Shown here: one piece after another, positions 26,282 through 33,916 of the stretch
Numbering within the stretch: position 1 is the stretch's first letter
Layout: each line of letters starts with the position of its first letter
Source: JANQPX01 sp041398025
GTDB taxonomy: Bacteria; Pseudomonadota; Alphaproteobacteria; Geminicoccales; Geminicoccaceae
NCBI GenBank assembly: GCA_041398025.1
Contig: JAWKVM010000031.1
Location: 50,611-114,610, forward strand
DNA: 64,000 bases
Reading direction: 5' to 3'
The notes under the pieces: generated by a model
Told to the model about the DNA's origin: nothing
The model's database searches: none
What the model saw: the letters and a program-made list of their open reading frames with translations, nothing else
Made by a program: the position numbers and the translations under genes

Positions 26282-26413
26282 CTGTGACAAGGTAGTCATC
26301 AAGGTGGTCATTTCCAGATGACCAGGTTGTCACCCCTAGACCCCACGCCTGCATCGTGCCTCGAAGTCATGGGATCAGGGTGTGACAAAACGGTGGAGCA
26401 TTCAAATGACCGG
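26282..26413. repeat. Cluster of nested inverted repeats
   Basis: Within about 130 bp the motifs GTGACAA (around 26284), GTAGTCAT (26292), TGGTCAT (26305-26311), ATGACCA (26318-26324), TTGTCAC (26327), GTGTGACAA (around 26379) and AATGACCGG (around 26404) recur in both orientations. TGGTCAT/ATGACCA forms an inverted repeat with a 6-bp spacer, flanked by GTGACAA/TTGTCAC. It is non-coding in context and lies just before the Tn3 transposase remnant, so a resolution site, operator array or iteron cluster are options. Confidence 0.45.
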
Positions 26414-26543
26414 ACACTCTTGAAGGAACGGCTAAAGCCCATCGGCATTCTGGACGCGTCTGTCGAGACCGAACTACTGGCTGGGCTGGAGGCGAGCCTT
26501 CAAGCCGATTTCCACGTTCGAGACCAAGCTCGACCGTTCCCCG

Positions 26544-26860
26544 CGGACGCTGTCTGACGGCCGCATTCGTCTATGGCTGTGGGTTGCGCCCGACCCAGAC
26601 GGCGCATTCGCTCGAGAATCTCGACCGCCGTCACATCGCCTTCATCAACCAGCGGCATGGGAATGAAGGCATGCTCAATGAGGCGATCAACTCCGATATC
26701 GATGCCTCTGCGGCCATCGGCCTGCACAAACGCTGGGGCTCGGGCGATGCCGCATCGACCGACGGCATGAAGTGGGACGTCCACCCGACCAGCCTCATGA
26801 CCGAATGTCATGTGCGCTATCATCCGTACAGATTCCGCGTTCTTGTCCATGGTCAAGGCT
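26544..26860 (+). pseudogene. tnpA: Remnant of a Tn3-family transposase
   Basis: The plus-strand frame contains AFVYGCGLRPTQTAHSLENL, then DRRHIAFINQRHGNEGMLNE, then WGSGDAASTDGMKWDVHP and LMTECHVRYHPY. These match the C-terminal catalytic region of Tn3-family (DDE) transposases, including the S-A/T-D-G-x-K-W-D motif with its catalytic Asp. Family proteins are about 1000 residues; here only about 100 remain and the frame runs out into unrelated sequence, so it is inactive. Confidence 0.75.
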
Positions 26861-26891
26861 CCTCTGTTGATCGAGGATACTTGCCTACAAT

Positions 26892-26907
26892 TTCAAGTGA
26901 GCTTGAA
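26892..26907 (+). promoter_or_regulatory. SoxR-box-like palindrome upstream of soxR
   Basis: TTCAAG (26892-26897) and CTTGAA (26902-26907) form a palindrome around TGAG. This resembles the known SoxR operator core CTCAAG-n4-CTTGAG. It lies 31 bp upstream of the proposed TTG start of soxR. An autoregulatory site is the simplest reading. Confidence 0.6.
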
Positions 26908-26938
26908 GTCACGAGACAATCGCGACACGGCTTTTCCA

Positions 26939-27370
26939 TTGAAATCCGCCCTGACCATCAGCGAGATCGCCCGCCACAGCGGCGTCACCGCCTCGGCGCT
27001 CCGCCTTTGTGAGGTGCGTGGACTGATCGCATCCGAGCGGGCCGGCTCGGGCCATCGCCACTACCCGCGATCGGTGCTCCGCCGGGTTGCATTCATCATG
27101 TTCGCCCAGCGCATCGGCCTGGCCCTCGATGAGATCGGCGCCGAGCTCGCGAAGCTCCCGGCCCATCGCTTCCCGACGTGCAAGGACTGGTCGCGACTCT
27201 CCAGCACCTGGCTGAAACGGGTCGACCAGCCGATTGCCGAGCTGCAGCGTTTGAAAACGGGGCTGACCAGCTGCATCGGCTGCGGCTGCCTCTCGATCGA
27301 CCGATGCCGGCGGGCGAACCCGGAGGACCGCACCGGACGCACCGGTCCCGGGCCGCGCTATTGGCTGTGA
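26939..27370 (+). CDS. soxR: SoxR, redox-sensitive MerR-family regulator
   Basis: From TTG 26939 the 143-residue protein reads MKSALTISEIARHSGVTASALR, the canonical SoxR N-terminal helix-turn-helix, then a dimerisation helix (IGLALDEIGAELAKLPAHR) and the [2Fe-2S] cluster motif C-x2-C-x-C-x5-C (CIGCGCLSIDRC at about residue 115). All four cluster cysteines are present. Frames extending further upstream (ATG 26849) would cross the SoxR-like box, which argues for the TTG start; an L in place of F/Y in ALRLCEVRGLI is unusual. It would respond to redox-cycling compounds. No soxS or typical target gene is adjacent. Confidence 0.87.
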   Translation: MKSALTISEIARHSGVTASALRLCEVRGLIASERAGSGHRHYPRSVLRRVAFIMFAQRIGLALDEIGAELAKLPAHRFPTCKDWSRLSSTWLKRVDQPIAELQRLKTGLTSCIGCGCLSIDRCRRANPEDRTGRTGPGPRYWL

Positions 27371-27863
27371 ACGGACGCGACTCACGAGACCCGCCCGTGG
27401 CAGCGGGCGAGGCCGAACGGCGGAGCACGGATTGCCGCAGCGAGCGCCGTGATCAACACAAGCGGTCGGACAAAACCGGAGAGCAGCCTGATCGGGCGTG
27501 CGGACGGCTAGCAAGATCCGAATCGAGCGAAACAGAGCGTTCTCCAGCGGACTGCCGACAGCGCCCTCAATCATAACGCACTCGCCAATGCGGACATGAC
27601 GGCGCCGCGCCCTCCTTGTTCCGCGCGCAGGCGATCAACGCCATGTCCTTCCGAGATGAGTGTCAAAGAGGCCTCCGCGCCGGCATGCCTATCAGACGCC
27701 AGTCACACGCTGCCGACAATGAAGAAAATTTCCCCTCCAAGACACTGATATTACTAGGAAATATCATGATCAGTCCGATCCTTCAGCAATTTTCTCTAAA
27801 AGTCCTGCAATAATTTCGAAGAGCTGGGTGTCTTTAGATACCGAGAACGAGTGGATTTCGGCG
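27371..27863. promoter_or_regulatory. Intergenic region upstream of the transglycosylase-flhDC-like operon
   Basis: No gene is supported in this 493-bp stretch. The last 150 bp are AT-rich. A palindrome with arms TGATATT (27746-27752) and AATATCA (27760-27766), 7-bp spacer, lies about 97 bp before the transglycosylase ATG and is a candidate operator for the whole regulator operon. Confidence 0.45.
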
Positions 27864-28490
27864 ATGACAACCAGACCTCCCATCAGCCAGAACCCCAGAG
27901 CGAACACAAACGAGCGACGGCGTCCTCTCAACAGCTTCGCAAGCAGGGCAGGACGCGCTCTGACTGCTGTCGGACTGTTTTTCCTGACATCACATGCCTC
28001 GTCAGCGTTTGATCTGCGCGGCACGCCCTGGGAGCATGCAGCGCGATCGCAGAATGTCGATCCGCTGATGCTCTACGCTGTTGCCCTGACCGAGAGCGGC
28101 CGGTCCCAAGGGCGCGGGCTCGTCAGGCCTTGGCCATGGACGCTCAACGTTGAAGGACGTGCGGTCTTTGCCGAGTCCAAAGCGGACGCTGCCGAGCTAC
28201 TGGCCATCCATCAGGGCAAGTCCGTCGATGTCGGTCTGCTCCAGATCAATTCCCGTTGGCACGGTCACCGTGTGGATCGCCTTGAAGCGCTCCTCGATCC
28301 GGAAACCAACCTTGCCGTTGGGGCCTCGATTCTCAAGGACGCCCTTGCCGCGAATCCCGGCGACCTGACCGCCGGTATCGGCCGCTATCACAGCGCATCG
28401 CCCGTTCGAGCCAAAGCATATGCCCGCACTGTGCTCGCGCTGTATCGACATTTACTCCACCAAAAAGAAAACGGAGGAGCCTCACAATGA
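27864..28490 (+). CDS. Lytic transglycosylase (SLT domain), conjugation-associated
   Basis: The product (208 residues from ATG 27864; a GTG at 27828 is possible) has a basic N-terminus and an export signal (ALTAVGLFFLTSHASSA). An SLT lysozyme-like domain follows: catalytic Glu in YAVALTESGR at about residue 76, VGLLQINSRWHG, NLAVGASILKDAL and GIGRYHS. Such enzymes open peptidoglycan locally for T4SS assembly (VirB1/P19/orf169 type). It is coupled by a 4-base overlap (ATGA) to the FlhD-like gene, placing it in the regulator operon of the F-type cluster. Confidence 0.88.
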   Translation: MTTRPPISQNPRANTNERRRPLNSFASRAGRALTAVGLFFLTSHASSAFDLRGTPWEHAARSQNVDPLMLYAVALTESGRSQGRGLVRPWPWTLNVEGRAVFAESKADAAELLAIHQGKSVDVGLLQINSRWHGHRVDRLEALLDPETNLAVGASILKDALAANPGDLTAGIGRYHSASPVRAKAYARTVLALYRHLLHQKENGGASQ

Positions 28491-28801
28491 CCCATCTGGC
28501 GATGACCAACGATGAAGCGGCCCAAGCCATTGTCGCCCTCAATCAAGCCTACGTCGCTGCGGCTGCGGATTTCTGCCGCAGACGTCCGACCATGGCCGGA
28601 ATCCACCTCAATATGTCGCCGGATCACGTGGCGCAGTTCGCCGAGATCAGACCAACCGATCTGATTCGCCTGAACGCCCTGCCGATCGCGATCGTCTCGC
28701 CGCTGACAAACGCGGGCCGGCTGCTGAGTGCGCGCTCGGTCGAAGAGATCCTGGCATCGACACAGGCTGCCATCTCGACCTATCGGCCGGGAGGACAATG
28801 A
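28487..28801 (+). CDS. FlhD-like subunit of a transfer activator (AcaD/SetD type)
   Basis: The 104-residue protein has ALNQAYVAAAADFCRRRPTMAGIHLNMSPDHVAQFAEIRPTDLIRLNALPIAIVSPL. The arrangement (N-terminal helix of the N-x-x-Y type, then a helix-turn-helix-like stretch ending in a loop to the last helices) resembles FlhD. The decisive context is the next gene, an FlhC-like protein, coupled by ATGA overlap. In SXT and IncC elements FlhDC-like pairs (SetDC/AcaDC) activate the tra operons; the same gene pair here lies directly before traL. Sequence similarity to FlhD itself is weak. Confidence 0.65.
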   Translation: MTHLAMTNDEAAQAIVALNQAYVAAAADFCRRRPTMAGIHLNMSPDHVAQFAEIRPTDLIRLNALPIAIVSPLTNAGRLLSARSVEEILASTQAAISTYRPGGQ

Positions 28802-29448
28802 TGCCGTCCGGGCGACTGGCCGACTGCAGTGATCCGGTGGTCCAGCATGTGTGCGCACAAATGTTCGCGCTCGAGCTGCTGCAGCGCGGCATTCGTCCGA
28901 AGCAGGTGGCCATCATCACCAGGCTGAGCAACAAGCGCGTCAACAGGCTGCGCGAGGGCCTGCTGCCGGTCGCCGACCGCACCGGGCGCCCAACATTGTC
29001 GACAGGCACGATCTTGCGCCGGGCGGAGCTGCGCGCCGCCGGGTCGCTCTTCGTCGAGATCTACCAGCGTGTCATCGGAAACGATCTTTCCGACTACAAT
29101 TGGCCCCTGTTTCTCGAAAGCTACGACGTCTACGCGACCCAGAGCGCCATTGTGGCGAACGGGTTTCCCGAAGCGCGGGCCGTTCTCGCGATCGAGGATG
29201 CGTGCACTCTCGTCCTGTCTCTCCATCGTGATCAGCTCCGCTCCGTGCGATGCGAGACACACGGCACACATTATCTGATCATCCCTAACCACAGCCGTGG
29301 ATGGCGCTGTCCCTATTGCACCTGCGCCGAGCGGGACCACGCACTCGTTCCGCAGGCATCGCTCGTCGATGTTGCCCGCATGGAGCCCTTTTTTGGTGTC
29401 CATGCGGGCAACACCGACCGTGAGGAACGGGATAGAGTCGGGGCTTAG
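28798..29448 (+). CDS. FlhC-like subunit of a transfer activator (AcaC/SetC type)
   Basis: The 216-residue protein begins with a helical region (VVQHVCAQMFALELLQRGIRPKQVAIITRLSNKRVNRLREGLLP, with a helix-turn-helix look) and shows the FlhC-like pattern with late cysteines: RCETHG at about residue 151 and WRCPYCTC at about residue 170, the type of residues that bind zinc in FlhC. It is coupled to the FlhD-like gene. The last 26 codons contain the 42-bp palindrome that precedes traL, so the promoter/operator of the tra operon is embedded in this gene. The role as master activator of the F-type operons is inferred. Confidence 0.72.
   Translation: MMPSGRLADCSDPVVQHVCAQMFALELLQRGIRPKQVAIITRLSNKRVNRLREGLLPVADRTGRPTLSTGTILRRAELRAAGSLFVEIYQRVIGNDLSDYNWPLFLESYDVYATQSAIVANGFPEARAVLAIEDACTLVLSLHRDQLRSVRCETHGTHYLIIPNHSRGWRCPYCTCAERDHALVPQASLVDVARMEPFFGVHAGNTDREERDRVGA
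29371..29412 (+). promoter_or_regulatory. 42-bp hairpin repeat, copy A, upstream of traL
   Basis: Left arm GTTGCCCGCATGGA and right arm TCCATGCGGGCAAC are a perfect 14-bp inverted repeat around the 14-nt loop GCCCTTTTTTGGTG. The copy ends 53 nt before the traL ATG and lies inside the flhC-like reading frame. The same element with one arm mismatch and an identical loop ends 50 nt before the pilin gene (43393-43434). A GAT starts 19 nt after both copies (29431, 43453). I read it as an operator shared by the tra operons. Confidence 0.7.
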
Positions 29449-29465
29449 AACAAAGAGGACTGGCG

Positions 29466-29741
29466 ATGACCTCCCTGCCCCGCACCGTGGATGACCCACC
29501 CTATTTCCTGCTTTGGCGGCTGGACGACTTCGCGCCACCGACCCTGATGCTGGCGATCGGCTTTCTGCTGAACGCTCCCTTCATGATGGCGTTCGCGGGC
29601 CTGGTGCTTGGCTTCTTCTATCAGCGCTACCGCGAGGGCAAGCCCGAGATGTTCGTGCTCCACGCCATGTACTGGTTCGGCGTCTGGCCGTCGCGCGGCC
29701 ATACGCTGCGCAATCCCTTTCAGCGGACATATCTTCCATGA
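29466..29741 (+). CDS. traL: TraL, F-type inner-membrane transfer protein
   Basis: The 91-residue protein has the TraL layout: an N-terminal segment RTVDDPPYFLLWRLDDFAPP, a membrane helix (LMLAIGFLLNAPFMMAFAGLVLGFFYQRYREGKPE, the basic end being typical) and LHAMYWFGVWP. TraL is the F-type counterpart of VirB3. It is the first gene of the traLEKBVFHG block and is followed by traE with an ATGA overlap. Confidence 0.93.
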   Translation: MTSLPRTVDDPPYFLLWRLDDFAPPTLMLAIGFLLNAPFMMAFAGLVLGFFYQRYREGKPEMFVLHAMYWFGVWPSRGHTLRNPFQRTYLP

Positions 29742-30340
29742 AGCTGGATCTGTTCATGCGCGACTGGGCAAGCACGCGGGCGCAAAACCGCTGGCTCTTC
29801 CCGACGGTCGCGGGGCTCTCGGTTTGCGTCCTGGTCCAAACCTTTGCCCTGATGAGTCGCGATGAGATCGTCGTCCTCGTGCCGCCGGAACTTTCGGCCG
29901 AGATGGAGGTCGCAAGCTCTCGTGCGACGCAGGACTACACCAAGGCCTGGGGCCTGCATATCGCCACCCTGATCGGCAATGTCACCCCGGGCAACGGCGC
30001 ATTCATCAAGGAATCGGTCTACCCGCTGCTGTCGCCCGAGGTCCACGACCAGGTCACCACGATCATCGAGCGGCAGTTGGATCAGCTGGAGCGCGACCGG
30101 GTGGCGCTACGATTCGAGCCGCGCCGGGTGGTGCAGAAGGGCAGCCGCGTTTTCGTCTTCGGCTACGGCGTGACCAGCGCGATCGGCGGCGCCGACGAGG
30201 AACGAACCAAGCGCACCTACGAGGTCGAGCTCGAGATCGAACGGCACCGGCCGGTGATCCGTTATCTGCGTACCTATGCGGGCGAGCCAGAGACCGACGA
30301 TCGGGCGGCCCTCTTTTGGTCGTCGGAGGCAGCATCATGA
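29738..30340 (+). CDS. traE: TraE, F-type inner-membrane/periplasmic core protein (VirB8-like)
   Basis: The 200-residue protein starts MKLDLFMRDWASTRAQNRWLF, then a membrane helix (VAGLSVCVLVQTFALMS), then a periplasmic domain including IVVLVPPELSAEMEVA and YTKAWGLHIATLIGNVTPGN, both typical of TraE. It functions as the VirB8 counterpart in F-type systems. It starts within the traL stop (ATGA) and overlaps traK in the same way. Confidence 0.94.
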   Translation: MKLDLFMRDWASTRAQNRWLFPTVAGLSVCVLVQTFALMSRDEIVVLVPPELSAEMEVASSRATQDYTKAWGLHIATLIGNVTPGNGAFIKESVYPLLSPEVHDQVTTIIERQLDQLERDRVALRFEPRRVVQKGSRVFVFGYGVTSAIGGADEERTKRTYEVELEIERHRPVIRYLRTYAGEPETDDRAALFWSSEAAS

Positions 30341-31254
30341 GGGGACGGATGGCAACCGCTGTGTCCATCCTGGTGCTGGCGGGCGCGCCTCAGGTGGTTG
30401 CCCAATCGGCCAAGGATCAGCAGCCAAAGTCGATCGCGCTGCCGGCGGTGTCGGCCGACGCCGATCCACGGCGGGCCAAGCCGGGGACGGCCGAGCGCGT
30501 GCAGTTCGCCGACACGCTGCAGAAGATCACTGTCGAGCCGGGCGTCAATGAGATCATCCAGATCGCTGAAGGCCATCCCAACCGCATCGTCACACCCTTT
30601 GAGGAACCGCGCATCGTCACCACGGCCGCGGCGAGCGTCGAGACCAGCGAGAACGTGATCTATGTTGCCCCGGCCAATGCTGGGTTGATCACGATGTTTC
30701 TCACCGAGACCGGTGATGAGAGCGTGTCGATCAGCCTGACGCTGCAGCCCAAGAAGATCCCACCGCGTGAGCTGCGTCTCGATCTGCCCCCGGGCGTGCT
30801 GGTTCCCAAGGCCGATGACGCGGCGCCAGGGCTCGATCGGACGGCACGGCCTGAGAACGGCCGCGCCTATGTGGCCAGGGCCGGCGAGGTCTTCGATCAG
30901 CTGGCGCAAGGCAGAGTGCCCGGTGACTTCGCCTTCAGCCAGCAAGCCTCCCCACCCTACCCGCTCTGCACCGCGGAGAACGGTTTTGAGGTGTCGTTCT
31001 CGACCGGCCAATATCTCCTGGGTCAGCGGCAGGAGGTCTATGTCGGGGTGGTGCGCAACGGCGGCCCGGCGACCGCTTCCTTCCAGGAGCCCTGGTGCTA
31101 CAGCGAAGGTGTGATTGCCGTAGCACTTTGGCCGCACGCGACCTTGCAGCCGGGTGAGTATGCCGAGATCTACCTCGCCCGCGCTGTCGTCGATCCCGCC
31201 GAATTTGATCCGCGGGCGCCCCGTCCATCCCTCCTGCAGGCAAGGCGCCAATGA
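30337..31254 (+). CDS. traK: TraK, outer-membrane core component (VirB9-like secretin family)
   Basis: The 305-residue protein has a signal peptide (MATAVSILVLAGAPQVVAQ) and TraK-type beta-rich sequence: ITVEPGVNEIIQIAEGHPNRIVTPFEEP, VIYVAPANAGLITMFLTETGDESVSISLTLQPKKIPP, and a C-terminal domain ending with GEYAEIYLAR. It forms the outer ring with TraV and TraB. It is translationally coupled to traE and traB. Confidence 0.93.
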   Translation: MRGRMATAVSILVLAGAPQVVAQSAKDQQPKSIALPAVSADADPRRAKPGTAERVQFADTLQKITVEPGVNEIIQIAEGHPNRIVTPFEEPRIVTTAAASVETSENVIYVAPANAGLITMFLTETGDESVSISLTLQPKKIPPRELRLDLPPGVLVPKADDAAPGLDRTARPENGRAYVARAGEVFDQLAQGRVPGDFAFSQQASPPYPLCTAENGFEVSFSTGQYLLGQRQEVYVGVVRNGGPATASFQEPWCYSEGVIAVALWPHATLQPGEYAEIYLARAVVDPAEFDPRAPRPSLLQARRQ

Positions 31255-32645
31255 CCTGGGACCATCTCTCGGCCCGCACTCGGCGCTGGCTGACGGTCGG
31301 CGGCGTCAGTGCCGGCGTCTTCCTGGGCTGCTGGATGATCGCTTCGGGGTTCTCGACCGGAACGGGCAAGACCAAGCGCGCCGAGATCAACGAATCCATC
31401 CTGACTGACGCCGACACGCGGCAAACCACGATCGATCGTCTGGCTGCACAGCTCGAATCCTCGCGCTCGGAGAATGCCGACCTCGCCAGGAAGCTGGAAG
31501 AGCTCGCCGAGCGGCAGCAGCGTCTTCCCGAAACGGTCGCCCAGCAGCTCCAACGGAGCCTCGACCGTGACGATGCCGCACAGGGTCGCGTACTCGAAGG
31601 GCGTCTGCAACAGCTCGAGGTCCAGCTCGAGCGCATCGACGAGCGGGTCAAGGCGGCGAAGGACGAGCCGAAAAAGGATGAGGCCGATCCCCTGAAGACG
31701 GCCGAACAGCCGGACGACGCGCCGTCCGAGGCCGAGGGCAGCAAGGGTGAGCGAGCGGACCCGGTCATTGCCGCCGCCTCGCCCGGAATCGCGTTTCCGG
31801 ATGCCAACGGGCTGCCACGCCAGCAAGAACCGGCCTCGATCTTCGAACGGACCACACCGGCTGCGCCGAGCGCCGTTCGGCCGGGCGGCGCGCCGGCATC
31901 AGAAGGCGACGGCGCCAACCGTGCGGGCCAGGCCTTGGCAATCCGTTTCGTGTCCAGGCGCGACGCCGACGCCGCGACCGAAGGCCATGCCGACTTGCCG
32001 CCGAACGGTGACAGCCTCTTCAGGTTGCCGGCGACATCGATCCTCACCGGCACGCTGATCACCGGCCTGGATGCGCCGACCGGCGCGCAGGCACAAGGCG
32101 AACCCCTACCGGTGCTGCTTCGGTTGAAGAAGGAAGCCATTCTGCCGAACCGCTTCAAAGCGGATGTGAGGGAGTGTTTTGCCCTCCTCGGCGCGTATGG
32201 CGATCTGTCGTCGGAGCGGGCGCACATGCGTGGCGAGACCATGTCCTGCGTGCTCAATGACGGCACCATTCTGGAGCAGCCGCTCAAGGCGTTTGCCGTC
32301 GGCGAGGACGGCAAGGAAGGGCCGCGCGGCCGGCTGGTGCGGCGCGAGGGCACGTTCATCGCCCGCGCCCTTCTGGTCGGTTTCCTCGAAGCCGCCGCCA
32401 ATGCTTTTGACGATAATCAGGTCGCCCTGATCGGCGGCGGCGCCAGCTACGACATCGAAGGCGCGCAGGCCGCGGCAACCTCGCTCGGCGGCGCCGCGGC
32501 CGGCAACGCGCTTGGCCGGGTCGCCGACTGGTACATCGACCAGGCCTTCCAGCTGTTCCCGGTCATCGAGATCGACGCCGGTCGCGAGATCGACGTGGTC
32601 CTGACCTCGACATTTGAGATGAACCTGCCATCGGAGGACGGTTGA
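31251..32645 (+). CDS. traB: TraB, F-type channel scaffold (VirB10 family)
   Basis: The 464-residue protein has one N-terminal membrane helix (about residues 13-33), a coiled-coil region (RLAAQLESSRSENADLARKLEELAERQ, then a second helical run to about residue 145), a charged linker and the VirB10-type C-terminal domain (LPATSILTGTLITGLDAPTGAQ, PLPVLLRLKKEAILPNRFKADVRECF, GRLVRREGTFIARALLVGFLEAAAN). It bridges both membranes. Two VirB10 proteins, this one and trbI at 6136, therefore occur in the window; they are of different T4SS types and not interchangeable by sequence. Confidence 0.94.
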   Translation: MTWDHLSARTRRWLTVGGVSAGVFLGCWMIASGFSTGTGKTKRAEINESILTDADTRQTTIDRLAAQLESSRSENADLARKLEELAERQQRLPETVAQQLQRSLDRDDAAQGRVLEGRLQQLEVQLERIDERVKAAKDEPKKDEADPLKTAEQPDDAPSEAEGSKGERADPVIAAASPGIAFPDANGLPRQQEPASIFERTTPAAPSAVRPGGAPASEGDGANRAGQALAIRFVSRRDADAATEGHADLPPNGDSLFRLPATSILTGTLITGLDAPTGAQAQGEPLPVLLRLKKEAILPNRFKADVRECFALLGAYGDLSSERAHMRGETMSCVLNDGTILEQPLKAFAVGEDGKEGPRGRLVRREGTFIARALLVGFLEAAANAFDDNQVALIGGGASYDIEGAQAAATSLGGAAAGNALGRVADWYIDQAFQLFPVIEIDAGREIDVVLTSTFEMNLPSEDG

Positions 32646-33847
32646 TGCGTATGACCATCGTTGCTGCAATGGGCATGGCCATCGCGACCCTCGCCGCCTG
32701 CGTCCCTGGTCAATCGGAGTTCAGCTGCCAGGGATATCCCGACGGCGTCTCCTGCATCAGCGCTCGCAATGTCTACGAGCTGACCAACAGCCGATCCAGG
32801 GTGACTCAGGAGGACATCGAGGGGATCGAGGCCGCCAAGGGCCCAGCCTTTGGCGATGTCCGGCAACCGCTACCTGGGGCCGACCCGAAGCTCGCGCTGG
32901 CGCCACCCGTCGGTGCAGGCGACCAGGCCGCCGAGCCGGCCGAGGGGGTCATGCGCGTTTGGGTCGGGCCCCACGCGACCTCGAGCGGCGATGTCACCGC
33001 ACCGAATTACGTCTACTCCCGGGTGACCTCGAAGCCGGCGGACCCCAGCAACGGGATCACGCGCCGATTCGAGCCGCTCAAGGGCCGAGCGGCGCTCACG
33101 CCTGGGCTCGACGCGCGACCGCTGGAAGACGGCGATGTCGTGGTGACCGCTGAACCGAAGACGATGGCGGGCGATCGGAGGGAGGCTCAGACGCTCGCCG
33201 ATACACCAGGGACTGTCAATCCCTTGACCACCAGAAATGTTCGAGTCGCAGAAGTCTACTTCGACAGCGGCAAGGCGAGCGTATCAGCCAGCGGCCAGAA
33301 CCGACTCAAGACCGCGAGCACGAGGATCGCCGAGCTCAAGCCGCGCTCGGTCCTGGTGGCCGGCTTCACAGATCGGGTTGGCTCCGACGAGGCCAATCAG
33401 AAGCTCGCGCAGCGGCGCGTCGACGCCGTGATCGAGATCCTGAAAGCCTCGGGCGTGACCACCGAGATCCTCGATGCTGCCCAGGGTGAGCCCGAAGAGC
33501 TCAAGCCGAGCCCGGACGGCACCGCCGATCCCAACAATCGCAAAGTCTGGGTCGTGGCGCTCGATGTTGCCTTGAAACCTGCCTCGGCCTCGGCTCGCTT
33601 CGGTGTGACACGGACTTTGACTCCGGAGACCACCGATAAGGCGGAGGCCGCTGCCAATGGTGACACGCAGGAAAGAACCTTGGCTGCCAGCTACAGTGAA
33701 CCATCGTTTTGGAGCCGCTGGTTCGGCGGGTCATCACCGGCTTCATCCGATGACGCCAGAGGCTGCAGGCTTTGCCGCCATCCCGACGATCATGGCGACA
33801 ACGATGACAAAAGCGCCAAGGGCCACGATCCGGGCATGACGCACTAG
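32645..33847 (+). CDS. traV: TraV lipoprotein fused to an OmpA-like peptidoglycan-binding domain
   Basis: The 400-residue product from ATG 32645 has a lipoprotein signal (MAIATLAAC, Cys about 19) and a TraV-type N-terminal part (CQGYPDGVSCISARNVYELTN; VMRVWVGP). An OmpA C-terminal domain follows from about residue 200 to 310: VAEVYFDSGKASVSASGQNRL, VAGFTDRVGSDEANQKLAQRRVDAVIEIL and AQGEPEE, with the G-x-T-D and L-x-x-R-R-V-x-A-V signature of peptidoglycan binding. Normal TraV proteins are about 170-310 residues and lack this domain. The fusion would anchor the outer-membrane ring to the wall. The last 35 residues are rich in His, Asp and Cys and may reflect a late frameshift. The traB stop overlaps its start. 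Confidence 0.85.
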   Translation: MRMTIVAAMGMAIATLAACVPGQSEFSCQGYPDGVSCISARNVYELTNSRSRVTQEDIEGIEAAKGPAFGDVRQPLPGADPKLALAPPVGAGDQAAEPAEGVMRVWVGPHATSSGDVTAPNYVYSRVTSKPADPSNGITRRFEPLKGRAALTPGLDARPLEDGDVVVTAEPKTMAGDRREAQTLADTPGTVNPLTTRNVRVAEVYFDSGKASVSASGQNRLKTASTRIAELKPRSVLVAGFTDRVGSDEANQKLAQRRVDAVIEILKASGVTTEILDAAQGEPEELKPSPDGTADPNNRKVWVVALDVALKPASASARFGVTRTLTPETTDKAEAAANGDTQERTLAASYSEPSFWSRWFGGSSPASSDDARGCRLCRHPDDHGDNDDKSAKGHDPGMTH

Positions 33848-33916
33848 CCTGCGTTGCAAACACGGAGGCTGCGCCATCGGCAACCATGCGGATGATAACC
33901 GGTGAGGAGCGTTGGC

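Noticed and set aside
26500..26856. Minus-strand frame of 118 codons
   Set aside because: Opposite to the Tn3 transposase remnant, whose plus-strand reading shows family motifs.
27770..28024. Minus-strand frame with a hydrophobic stretch opposite the transglycosylase start
   Set aside because: The hydrophobic run mirrors the signal-peptide region of the transglycosylase; no ribosome site.
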